From: a virus
Direction: 5' to 3' (one strand)
IMG/VR virus record: IMGVR_UViG_3300042868_002540
Span: 1-20,952 of that record
Length of the DNA: 20,952 nt
Shown here: positions 13,121-20,952 of the stretch, one piece after another
How the letters are laid out: the number at the start of each line of letters is the position of its first letter
How positions within the stretch are numbered: position 1 is the stretch's first letter
Made by a program: the position numbers and the translations under genes
The notes under the pieces: generated by a model
Told to the model about the DNA's origin: nothing
The model's database searches: none
Seen by the model: the letters and a program-made list of their open reading frames with translations, nothing else

Positions 13121-15757
13121 ATGGCTATGCTTCCGCGCTACGAACGTCTTGGAGTGAAGGCCGCACAGCCAGCACAATTGGACTTTGCAAACTTCAGAGA
13201 GCAATCGCAGGCGGCGCAAACCCTAAGCCAAAGCCTTGGCCGTATGTCGGATTTTGCCTTTGGCGTGGCGGAGAAAAAGTTTGAGCAAGTTGCAAAGCAA
13301 ACAGTTTCCAACCTCGGGGCAACTGAAACGCTGGCCCGGATCCAGAAATCTGGCGGTCCGACGAGCAGTTTCGACATGGTGGCATTCCAAACTGCTAACC
13401 GCATTGCATCGGCCGAGATCCAAATGGAATCGGATAAGCAGATCAGCAGCCTTCTCGATACAGCTCAGAAGACCGGGATGTCGATCGCGGATGTTTCGTC
13501 GGGCTTGGCCGATATCACCGATGGTTATGCCGCCACGCTTTCAACGCTAGATCCGGAAGCCGCCGGGCTGCTGCGCGTTCGCATCGGAGAGGCGTCAGGG
13601 CAGGCCATACAGCGCTATGGATCCTATGTTGAGTCTCAGGCCAAGGCCGCTCGATCTGCCCGCATAGAGGCGGCTGGTGATCTCTATGCGGCCAACATGA
13701 TGCAGACGGCGCTGATCCCCGGCATCACGCCGGAAACGCTTTACACCATGTCGCAGAACCGCATGAACCTTTTGATCGATGCGGGCGTTAGCCCCGACAA
13801 AGCGGCCACATGGGCGGCATCGGCTTTGAGAGATGCTGTGACGGAACACTCGGCCTTTTCCGCCATGACCATGCCTCTTGCGGATCTCAAAGCGAGGGCA
13901 ATGACGCCACCGGACAAACCGCTCCCCGGGATGGATTACACCGACACGCTTTCGCTTTGGAGCAAGTCCAACACGATCTACAACACCCGGACGGAATCGC
14001 TCCGGGTTGATGCAAGCACGTTATCCGATCAGCTCCAAGCAGAGGCCAAGGTTCTTGGCTCTGGCGGGACACCAGATCCCACACGCATTGCCGCGCTCCA
14101 AGAAAAAGCTCAAGCTCTTGCAGAGTTTGACCCCACCTTGGCGGGCAAGGTCGCAAACCTTCAGGCCGACATAACTTTTGTCTCGGGCGTTCGTGGCATG
14201 AATGTCGATGAGCTAAACAACGAAGTCACGCGCCTGAGCGCAGGCGTTCCCGGCGTTGGCGGGCCCGGGCTTGATACTACCGACGAAACTGCCATGCTTA
14301 GCTTTGCAACGCAGACCAGAGACGCAGCGCAAAAGGCGATCGATATCGCTAAGGCTGATGCGCTTAGATTGAGTGAAAGAGCAACAAATCTGATTGGCGG
14401 GGCAAGAGACGCAATTGATCGCGCAGAGAAAGAAACAGCGGCTTTAATCGTCAATGACATCAACACGGCGATCGATGTTCTAGGTCAGCAGCTCGATCAG
14501 ACAAATCCAAACCCGGCAGTTGTCCAACTTGCAATTACTGAAATCACGGCGCAGATCGCCAAGGTTCCAGAGAGCCAGATGACACCTGAGCTTTTGGCAA
14601 AAGTGACAGAGATCAAGCAGATCTCCAAAGACTTTGCTGATTGGCGCGGAATGACATCGCCCGAGCAAGATGCGTTCATTCAAAAACTGGCGCAGGATAT
14701 CCCCGCGCAAACCCCGCCCGGCATGACCACAATGGAAGCTCTTGCGATGAATGGTCGCCGGGCAAAGCTTTTGATGGGATTGCAGGCATCGCAGTCTGAC
14801 GCAATCGCAAAGGGTGATGCGCTATTGTTTGCCCAGACGCAGCGGATCCAACTTGTAGACGCGCAAGGAAATGCGCACGTTGTCGGGCAACCATTGGACT
14901 TCTCAAGCCCGGAAGCCGTGGCGCAATCGTTTGAGCGCAGGCTCGATGATGTGACAAAACTTGAAACTCGTTTTGGCGCGTCCGGCCAGAACATTTTTCT
15001 CCCACAGGAAAAGGCACAATTCACGGCAGCTCTTGAGTCCGGCACTGTCGGACAGCAACTTGTTATGCTCGACGCTATTGTTCGCGGCGGCGGGCCGACT
15101 GCCGAAAAGATTTTGGCGGAAGTTGGTGCTGAGAAGCCAATCTATGCCCATGTTGGCGGTCTTGTTGCTGATGGGAATATGGATACGGCGCAAGCTGTTC
15201 TGCGCGGCCTAAAGCTTGAAAAGCCGCCCGCACTTGGCGGAAACGACCCAAAGAACACAGCAGCGCAATACCTTGGCGGCGCATTGTATTCCCTGCCAAA
15301 GTTCTATCAATCCGTAACCGATGCGGCAGATGCAATGTATGCGGACTATGCCTCTCAGAACGTGGCAGCGGGGGAAGCATTTGACCCCGACATATATCAG
15401 ACGTTCCTAGATAAAGCGCTCGGAACGATGGAGGTGTCCACAGAGTTTGATGCTCCCGCGCTTGTTCCCCGGGGCGTAACACCCGCATTTATCGATCTTC
15501 TGAAGGATCCGGTTGACTATCCAGACTATGGCGAAAACTTTCTCGGCGGGTTTGTCTCCAACAAATCTGACCTGATCGACTTTCCAATCGATGCCTTGCC
15601 GGATCTGGAATGGTATCCGTTCAACGTGGGCTTGGTAAACGGCAAGAGTGCATGGGTTTTGCGGCATTCCGTCGGCGGAAGTTTTGTCGATTGGGCAGAC
15701 ACCAATGGAACGCGCATTCTGCTTGACCTAAACAAGATGACCGGGGGATCCCAATGA
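13121..15757 (+). CDS. Large internal virion protein (gp15-like position), 878 aa
   Basis: The protein begins MAMLPRYERLGVKAAQPAQ and continues F-R-E-Q-S-Q-A-A-Q-T-L-S-Q-S-L, a start style I associate with gp15-like ejection proteins. Nearly the whole length is predicted helical and Ala/Gln/Asp-rich with long coiled segments (about residues 15-130, 290-350 and 400-510). The last ~60 residues are aromatic- and Pro-rich and more globular (W-Y-P-F-N-V-G-L and S-A-W-V-L-R-H-S-V-G-G). No signal peptide, membrane span or lytic-transglycosylase motif is visible. Position and size match T7 gp15 (747 aa), part of the internal core and the periplasmic ejection tunnel. The stop overlaps the next start. 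The general role is fairly safe; exact homology is not shown. Confidence 0.7.
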   Translation: MAMLPRYERLGVKAAQPAQLDFANFREQSQAAQTLSQSLGRMSDFAFGVAEKKFEQVAKQTVSNLGATETLARIQKSGGPTSSFDMVAFQTANRIASAEIQMESDKQISSLLDTAQKTGMSIADVSSGLADITDGYAATLSTLDPEAAGLLRVRIGEASGQAIQRYGSYVESQAKAARSARIEAAGDLYAANMMQTALIPGITPETLYTMSQNRMNLLIDAGVSPDKAATWAASALRDAVTEHSAFSAMTMPLADLKARAMTPPDKPLPGMDYTDTLSLWSKSNTIYNTRTESLRVDASTLSDQLQAEAKVLGSGGTPDPTRIAALQEKAQALAEFDPTLAGKVANLQADITFVSGVRGMNVDELNNEVTRLSAGVPGVGGPGLDTTDETAMLSFATQTRDAAQKAIDIAKADALRLSERATNLIGGARDAIDRAEKETAALIVNDINTAIDVLGQQLDQTNPNPAVVQLAITEITAQIAKVPESQMTPELLAKVTEIKQISKDFADWRGMTSPEQDAFIQKLAQDIPAQTPPGMTTMEALAMNGRRAKLLMGLQASQSDAIAKGDALLFAQTQRIQLVDAQGNAHVVGQPLDFSSPEAVAQSFERRLDDVTKLETRFGASGQNIFLPQEKAQFTAALESGTVGQQLVMLDAIVRGGGPTAEKILAEVGAEKPIYAHVGGLVADGNMDTAQAVLRGLKLEKPPALGGNDPKNTAAQYLGGALYSLPKFYQSVTDAADAMYADYASQNVAAGEAFDPDIYQTFLDKALGTMEVSTEFDAPALVPRGVTPAFIDLLKDPVDYPDYGENFLGGFVSNKSDLIDFPIDALPDLEWYPFNVGLVNGKSAWVLRHSVGGSFVDWADTNGTRILLDLNKMTGGSQ

Positions 15758-18700
15758 TCTTCGATCAGTTCGATCCAACATCTGTCCCGACAACTTCCGT
15801 TAGAAGTGCCCCGGTCGGAACGGCATCAGAAAACTTCTTCGCCGCAATGAAGAGGTATGACTATGTTGACTCATCGATCGCATCAAGACTGGTTCTGCGA
15901 GACATCTGGGATCCCATTGTTGCGGAGGTAAACGAGGCAACCGGGTCAAACTTTGTGTCCCCCCTTTATGCTGGCGAGGAGTTTTCTGGCCTTAGCGGAG
16001 ATTATCAAGGGCAAGCCTTGTCGTTTTTCGATTTTGTCAAAAAAGCTGAAAGCGAAAAGCCCGGAAGCATATCTCCGAAAATCATGGAGCTGATGAGCCT
16101 CGAGGCAATGGACGCTGCTGTAATCAGCGAAGCTCAACGCGCAGTTTCAGAATATGATGCCGTCTCAATAAATAGCGAAGGCTTCATAAATGGGGCTGCA
16201 AGCTTTCTTGGCAGTCTTGCGGCCGGGTCCAAGGATCCATTTAACGTCGCTTTGATGCTTGGGACTATGGGCGTTGGCACTGGCATAAACGGGGCCAAAA
16301 CACTGGCAGGCATTGCGCTGCGAGAGGCGCTGATAAACGGCGGCGGCGAAGCTCTTAAGCAGCCGCTTGTCGCTTCGTGGTATAAAGAAATCGGCTTAAA
16401 TTACACGGCCGATAACTTTATCTCAAACGTCGGCGGCGCAGCCGTTATCGGCGGGGCCCTGCCAATTGCGGGAGCTGCGGTTAAAGCTGGCGCGGGGGCT
16501 GTGTCTCGCGGGATTGATATTCAGTCCGGGGTAACGCGGCCGACTCGAGCGCTGATTGATTTTCTCGATGCGGCTGAGCCTGAGCTGAACCGGACGCTTT
16601 CTCCAACCCAAATGCTTGCCGGGGTTGAAACGCTCAAGTCTGGCGGGATCAAAATAAGCCGCGAATCTCAAGCAGCCGTTACCGCCGCGCAAGATCTTCT
16701 CGACCTCGAGGCCAGCAATCCAATTTCCGGCAATCCGGTCGGAACGATTGTCGATCATGCCAGCACAATGGCAAGCGCTCAGCACAGCCTATTCAATGGT
16801 GAAGTGCCAAAGATTAAAGCCGTGCCGATCGAGATGGTAAAGCCCGAGGCAATTTTGCAACAGGCCGACAACCTTGATGGGTTTGTGTTCCGGTTCAACC
16901 CGAATGAAATTGGCGTCGATGCCAAGACGTTCCAATTCAAGATGGGCGGCGATGCTTTCGGTGTGTCCGAGCGCCTGCGCGGCGTTAAGGTTTGGGATCC
17001 AATCTTGGGCGGCGAGATCCTTGTCTATGAATATGCCGATGGCCGGATGTTTGTGGCAGACGGCCACCAGCGCCTTGGTCTGGCAAAGCGGATCATGTCC
17101 GAGGATCCAGCTCAGAATGTTGTGATCTATGGGCGCAAGCTGCGCGAAGCCGATGGCGTCACGCCTGAGCAGGCTATGGTCGTTGCCGCAATCAAGAACA
17201 TCGCAGAGGGCAGCGGATCCGCGATCGATGCCGCAAAGGTAGCGCGTATCGACCCGGTGGGCTTTTCTTCGCTGATTGGCAAGACGCTTCCTCCTTCGTC
17301 CGTCTTGGTCCGCCAAGCGAACGACATGATCAACCTGACCGACAATGCCTTTGGCGCGATCATCAACGAGGTGATCCCGGCAAACTATGGCGCGATCATC
17401 GGCCGCGTTCTGGGCGACAGGAAGGATCTGCAAGACGCAGCCGTCAAGATCTTGGCAAAGTCTGAGCCCGCCAATGTGTTTCAGGCCGAGGCAATCGTTC
17501 GCCAAGTGCGAGAAGCAGATGCCGAGCAAGTGCAGCAATTCTCCTTGTTCGGGGAAGAGACTGTCACGGAAAGCCTGTTTGTCGAGCGGGCTAAGATCCT
17601 CGATCAAGCCTACCGCCAGCTCAAGCAGGACAAGGCGACATTCGCCAACCTAACGCGAAACGCAGACCGCATCGAGGCAGAAGGCGGGAACGTCCTCGAT
17701 CGTCAGCTCAACGAGCAGAAAGCAACCCAAGATGCGCAAACCATCGCCCTCCTCCAAACCCTTGCCAACCGCAAAGGGCCCGTCTCTGATGCCCTCTCAG
17801 CCGCAGCCAGAGCCTTCCGCGACACCGGAAGTTATGGGCGTCCAACCCGAGACTTCCTCGAATCAGTCCGCAATGCAATTGCAACAGGCGATCTCGACCG
17901 GATATCTTCTAGCGACATTGGGCGCACTCTCGATGGTCCGTCGCCGGGCAGCGCAGATACAGTCGGCAAAGAACCAGTCCTTGATGGATTCGAAGAACCC
18001 AACGGCGTAGCGGCCGAGCAGCAGATCGACCAGCTAACGCAAGATATGTTCCCCGAGCCAGTAGCAATGGCCGAGGCTGCGGCTACCGGGACAATCGAAG
18101 AGCTGAAAAGCTTGATCGACGCAGGCGCAGATTTCAAGCAGATTGATCAACATCCTGTTGTCTTGCAGGCAATCAAGGACATGGAGTCTCGTCCGCAAAC
18201 TGTTAATCTTGATGGATATGGCAGCGAGGATTGGCACAACACTCGCGCTTATACCATTGATAAAAAACGCATTGTTGGAACGGAAGATGCTTTTGCCGCG
18301 TGGGAAATGCAAGCGGATCGCTTGGCTTGGGTTAAGAAGGGATTGCAGCCTGAGCCTGTTGCTCTGGATCGTCAGGCAACTATCATCCTTGGCCCGCCCG
18401 CTGCTGGGAAAAGCACAATCGCCGAGGATTTTGCCATATTTAACAAGGCGGCAATCATTGATAGCGATGAGATAAAGGCATCCATTCCGGAGTTTGACAA
18501 CGGAATCGGAGCTGCTGCGGTGCATGAGGAAAGCTCAAGCCTTGCCAAAGAACTTATGGATGCAATGCTAAAGAGTGGCAGAAATGTCGTGATCCCAAAA
18601 GTTGGTGACAAAGCCTCTTCCATTCTGAAGCAGATCCAACTACTTAAAGATAACGGCTACACTGTCTTTTTGATAGATATGTCCGTAACCCCTCAAAATG

Positions 18701-19215
18701 CTAAGCTCAGGATGTATGGGCGCTTTGTGTCGAATGGACGGCTTATCCCGCCTGCCTACGTCGATGCTGTTGGCAACCTGCCATCAGGGGTTTATCGCGA
18801 GCTTAAACAACAAGGAGCAGCAGATGGCTTTGCGCAAATCGACAACAATGGAAAGTTTGGGGCCGCAAGGCCCATCACCGACAAATCCGGGCAAGACTTC
18901 CTCTCGGGATCTCCTCTCGATATGGACAAGAGCGGAGGAGATATCGGTGGAGCCGCTAACGGAATCGCAAAAGAACCGAGTCAGGCGGTTTCTGGAGAAG
19001 TATCACCCAGAGGTGAAGCTCCCGTAACCAGTCAAGTCTCTGAGATGCAGTCGGCCATTATGGATGAGCTTCAGCCTGACGATATGATATCGGTCGGGCT
19101 GATGCAGGATGCCAATGGCAACATTGTCTCGCAAACGATGACTATGGCAGAAATGAAGACTATGCTGGATGCTGAAGACGAGTTCATCAAACAATTGGGG
19201 ATCTGTGGGATATGA
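15754..19215 (+). CDS. Polyvalent virion protein with ParB-like and zeta-toxin-like domains, 1153 aa
   Basis: ATG 15754 overlaps the previous stop. Residues ~165-255 are Gly/Ala-rich and hydrophobic (A-A-S-F-L-G-S-L-A-A-G, G-G-A-A-V-I-G-G-A-L), perhaps membrane-active. Residues ~355-500 form a ParB/Srx-like domain: V-P-I-E-M-V-K-P-E-A-I at 357-367 and D-G-H-Q-R at 436-440, then A-I-D-A-A-K-V-A-R. Residues ~600-740 are helical linker. Residues ~874-1010 form a zeta-toxin-type kinase domain: Walker A G-P-P-A-A-G-K-S-T (880-888), D-S-D-E (903-906), H-E-E-S-S (924-928), and an R-M-Y-G-R segment (986-990). Zeta enzymes phosphorylate UDP-N-acetylglucosamine or related targets. Domain mixtures of this type are known as polyvalent proteins, thought to be injected with phage or plasmid DNA. 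T7 gp16's transglycosylase is absent here. Enzymatic activity is inferred. Confidence 0.8.
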   Translation: MIFDQFDPTSVPTTSVRSAPVGTASENFFAAMKRYDYVDSSIASRLVLRDIWDPIVAEVNEATGSNFVSPLYAGEEFSGLSGDYQGQALSFFDFVKKAESEKPGSISPKIMELMSLEAMDAAVISEAQRAVSEYDAVSINSEGFINGAASFLGSLAAGSKDPFNVALMLGTMGVGTGINGAKTLAGIALREALINGGGEALKQPLVASWYKEIGLNYTADNFISNVGGAAVIGGALPIAGAAVKAGAGAVSRGIDIQSGVTRPTRALIDFLDAAEPELNRTLSPTQMLAGVETLKSGGIKISRESQAAVTAAQDLLDLEASNPISGNPVGTIVDHASTMASAQHSLFNGEVPKIKAVPIEMVKPEAILQQADNLDGFVFRFNPNEIGVDAKTFQFKMGGDAFGVSERLRGVKVWDPILGGEILVYEYADGRMFVADGHQRLGLAKRIMSEDPAQNVVIYGRKLREADGVTPEQAMVVAAIKNIAEGSGSAIDAAKVARIDPVGFSSLIGKTLPPSSVLVRQANDMINLTDNAFGAIINEVIPANYGAIIGRVLGDRKDLQDAAVKILAKSEPANVFQAEAIVRQVREADAEQVQQFSLFGEETVTESLFVERAKILDQAYRQLKQDKATFANLTRNADRIEAEGGNVLDRQLNEQKATQDAQTIALLQTLANRKGPVSDALSAAARAFRDTGSYGRPTRDFLESVRNAIATGDLDRISSSDIGRTLDGPSPGSADTVGKEPVLDGFEEPNGVAAEQQIDQLTQDMFPEPVAMAEAAATGTIEELKSLIDAGADFKQIDQHPVVLQAIKDMESRPQTVNLDGYGSEDWHNTRAYTIDKKRIVGTEDAFAAWEMQADRLAWVKKGLQPEPVALDRQATIILGPPAAGKSTIAEDFAIFNKAAIIDSDEIKASIPEFDNGIGAAAVHEESSSLAKELMDAMLKSGRNVVIPKVGDKASSILKQIQLLKDNGYTVFLIDMSVTPQNAKLRMYGRFVSNGRLIPPAYVDAVGNLPSGVYRELKQQGAADGFAQIDNNGKFGAARPITDKSGQDFLSGSPLDMDKSGGDIGGAANGIAKEPSQAVSGEVSPRGEAPVTSQVSEMQSAIMDELQPDDMISVGLMQDANGNIVSQTMTMAEMKTMLDAEDEFIKQLGICGI

Positions 19216-20952
19216 GTTTCAAGGCTTGCATCGAGGGCGCTGTCGGTAAGACCATCACCAAAGAGCAGGCCGATGAGGCGATCGGGCTCTTCGATGAGCT
19301 TGAGGTCCAATACAACAAGCAGATGGGGCCGGGACCGGCTCAGAGCAAAGCTGCGATCGATGCCGCAAATGCGATGAAGATTGCCGCTATCCAGCGCAAG
19401 CGCCGCGTTCTGTTGCAGGCCCAATCCTTCAAATCGATCCAGAAGGACATGGCAACCTATCGCGGCGGCGATGTTAAGCACATGGGATCTGCCGCAGTTG
19501 CCTTGCTCGAGCAAGACACCCTGAGCCGATATCCAAGCGTTGCTCAGCTTCACAATGTGATCCAGCGCCGGGCGACATCGATGATGGATCAGGTCTTGGC
19601 AACTTTTCGGCGCGACATTATTGGGCGGACCCGCAACAAGGCTGCAATGAAAAATCTGATTCGCGAGGCGTTCGGGGAAAACACCGGGGACGCAGCGGCA
19701 AAAGAGATGGCTACGGCTTGGGGCAAGGCATCGGACTATCTTGCGTCAAGATACAATGCAGCAGGCGGTGCGATATCAAAACGCCTTGATTGGGCATTGC
19801 CACAAAGCCATGTAGCCGAAAAGGTCAAGGCCGTATCCTACGATGAATGGCGCTCCTACATCCTTCAGCGCCTTAACACCACCAAAATGATCGACCAGCG
19901 CACCGACCTTCCTTTTACGCCTGAGCGGCTCGAGCTGGCGTTTAAAGACTCATATGATGCAATCAGCACAAACGGAGTTAGCAAGCTTGTTCCGTCAGGC
20001 CAAAAGGGCGGTCGATCAATTGCAACCCGGCATCAAGATCACCGCTTCTTTGTCTTCAAGAACGCCGATGCTTGGATGGAATACCAAGAACGCTTCGGCA
20101 ACCCTGAGCCGTTTGATGTGATGCTTGGGCATATCGATATCATGTCCAGAGAGATTGCGCTGATGGAACGGCTTGGGCCAAACCCAACCGCAACGCTTAA
20201 CTTTATCGGCCAGACATTGGAGAAGGCGGGCGCTCCAAACGCCGTTTCGGCATCAAAGGCAATGAGCGATATCTATGGGATGATCACCGGATCAAACAAC
20301 TCTCCCATCAACTCGAAGATGGCCCTGACAATGGCGGGCGTCCGGCAGGGCTTGCAGGCGGCGCAGCTCGGATCCGCAGCTCTGGCGGCTTTGACGGATC
20401 TCAACTTTCAGCGCATGACCCGGGCGTTTAACGGCCTGCCGCAGATGAACACGATCAACGACACAGTGAAAATGCTCGTTGCCTCTGAGGACAAGGGCCG
20501 CTTGGCATTGCGCCTTGGCCTAATCGCAGAAGGCTGGTCCTCAATGGCGTCCGGCCAGATGCGCTTTGTTGGCGATATGTCTGGGCCAGAGGTGATGCGC
20601 CGGGTCAGCGACTTCGTGATGCGGGCATCCTTGCTCTCACCTTGGACGCAAGCCGGGCGATGGGCGTTTGGCATGGAGTTTCTTGGAACGCTGGCCGACA
20701 ACACGGGCAAGTCCTTTGACGGCCTCGATCCCAATCTCCGCTCGGCCCTGACAAAGTATGGCATTGGCGCAGACCGCTGGGAGATCCTGCGCAAGACGCC
20801 TCTTTACGATTATCAGGGTGCAAAGTTCTTGCGGGCCGACGATGTTGCAGCTCGCACCGACATCGATCCCCGGCTGGCAAGCGACATTGCAGACAAGCTT
20901 CTGATGATGATCGACACTGAAACCAATTACGCCATTCCGTCAACGTCATTGC
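19212..20952 (+). CDS. Large virion/polyvalent-type protein, N-terminal 580 residues; 3' end outside window
   Basis: ATG 19212 overlaps the previous TGA (ATGA), and the frame stays open for 580 codons to the window edge with no stop. The visible part begins MSFKACIEGAVGKTITKEQ. It is helical (residues 5-160, basic and Ala-rich). A more globular block contains F-F-V-F-K-N-A-D-A-W-M-E-Y, F-D-V-M-L-G-H-I and I-A-L-M-E-R-L-G-P-N-P. Later comes a membrane-like or amphipathic stretch, Q-A-A-Q-L-G-S-A-A-L-A-A-L. The final visible segment D-T-E-T-N-Y-A-I-P-S recalls conserved blocks seen in very large phage ejection/polyvalent proteins, but I cannot name a family. From position it is the gp16-equivalent end of the ejection set, coupled to the ParB/zeta protein. 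Confidence 0.72.
   Translation, partial: MSFKACIEGAVGKTITKEQADEAIGLFDELEVQYNKQMGPGPAQSKAAIDAANAMKIAAIQRKRRVLLQAQSFKSIQKDMATYRGGDVKHMGSAAVALLEQDTLSRYPSVAQLHNVIQRRATSMMDQVLATFRRDIIGRTRNKAAMKNLIREAFGENTGDAAAKEMATAWGKASDYLASRYNAAGGAISKRLDWALPQSHVAEKVKAVSYDEWRSYILQRLNTTKMIDQRTDLPFTPERLELAFKDSYDAISTNGVSKLVPSGQKGGRSIATRHQDHRFFVFKNADAWMEYQERFGNPEPFDVMLGHIDIMSREIALMERLGPNPTATLNFIGQTLEKAGAPNAVSASKAMSDIYGMITGSNNSPINSKMALTMAGVRQGLQAAQLGSAALAALTDLNFQRMTRAFNGLPQMNTINDTVKMLVASEDKGRLALRLGLIAEGWSSMASGQMRFVGDMSGPEVMRRVSDFVMRASLLSPWTQAGRWAFGMEFLGTLADNTGKSFDGLDPNLRSALTKYGIGADRWEILRKTPLYDYQGAKFLRADDVAARTDIDPRLASDIADKLLMMIDTETNYAIPSTSL

Noticed and set aside
13121-15757. Lytic transglycosylase in the 878-aa internal protein
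   Set aside because: No catalytic E-S-x-x-x-x-x-A-x-S-x-x-G-A-x-G-L-x-Q type motif is visible in the translation.
16789-17607. 272-codon minus-strand open frame
   Set aside because: It is opposite the conserved ParB-like part of the large virion gene; its His/Leu/Arg-rich composition is typical of an antisense shadow.
1-20952. tRNA genes, CRISPR arrays, insertion sequences, integrase or attachment sites
   Set aside because: None seen on either strand; no cloverleaf, regular repeat-spacer pattern, transposase or recombinase motif was found by eye.

Overview
The window is a continuous stretch of a tailed double-stranded DNA phage (or prophage) with T7-like virion architecture, i.e. a short-tailed podovirus. 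All 23 recognisable genes read on the + strand and are tightly packed, mostly with ATGA/TGATG start-stop overlaps. No integrase, repressor, tRNA or bacterial housekeeping gene is present. The moderately GC-rich sequence and the protein style (a BPP-1-like small head gene and ParB/zeta-type polyvalent virion proteins) suggest a proteobacterial host, perhaps an alphaproteobacterium. The host assignment is inference only.

Layout. (1) Positions 1-1811 are the end of an early/replication module. It holds the C-terminal part of an O-like replication initiator carrying iteron-like repeats and an AT-rich tract, two unrecognised small genes, and a winged-helix protein. (2) Positions 1812-2142 are the main non-coding spacer, with small hairpins, a C-rich tract that could form a G-quadruplex on the minus strand, and a sigma70-like promoter. 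(3) Positions 2143-3601 hold a small protein ending in an SSB-like acidic tail, a TerS-like protein and three small unknowns. (4) Positions 3598-9700 are the packaging and head module: large terminase, GNAT-like protein, small coiled-coil protein, portal, Bbp19-like protein, scaffold, a structured leader, major capsid protein and a decoration-like protein, closed by an intrinsic terminator. (5) Positions 9754-13103 hold the two tail tubular proteins and a gp14-like internal protein. (6) Positions 13121 to the end hold three very large virion/ejection proteins. One joins a ParB-like and a zeta-toxin-like domain; the last runs off the window.

The terminase packs DNA through the portal into a capsid built on the scaffold. 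The tubular proteins form the short tail, and the internal proteins are presumably ejected with the DNA. The ParB/zeta protein looks like a polyvalent protein delivered to act in the new host early in infection.

The signals most worth following are the ori-like cluster inside the first gene, the SSB-tail mimic, a nested 94-nt inverted-repeat structure in the capsid gene leader, the ParB+zeta virion protein, a well-initiated overlapping reading frame inside it, and a marked excess of GATC that seems to shape codon choice.
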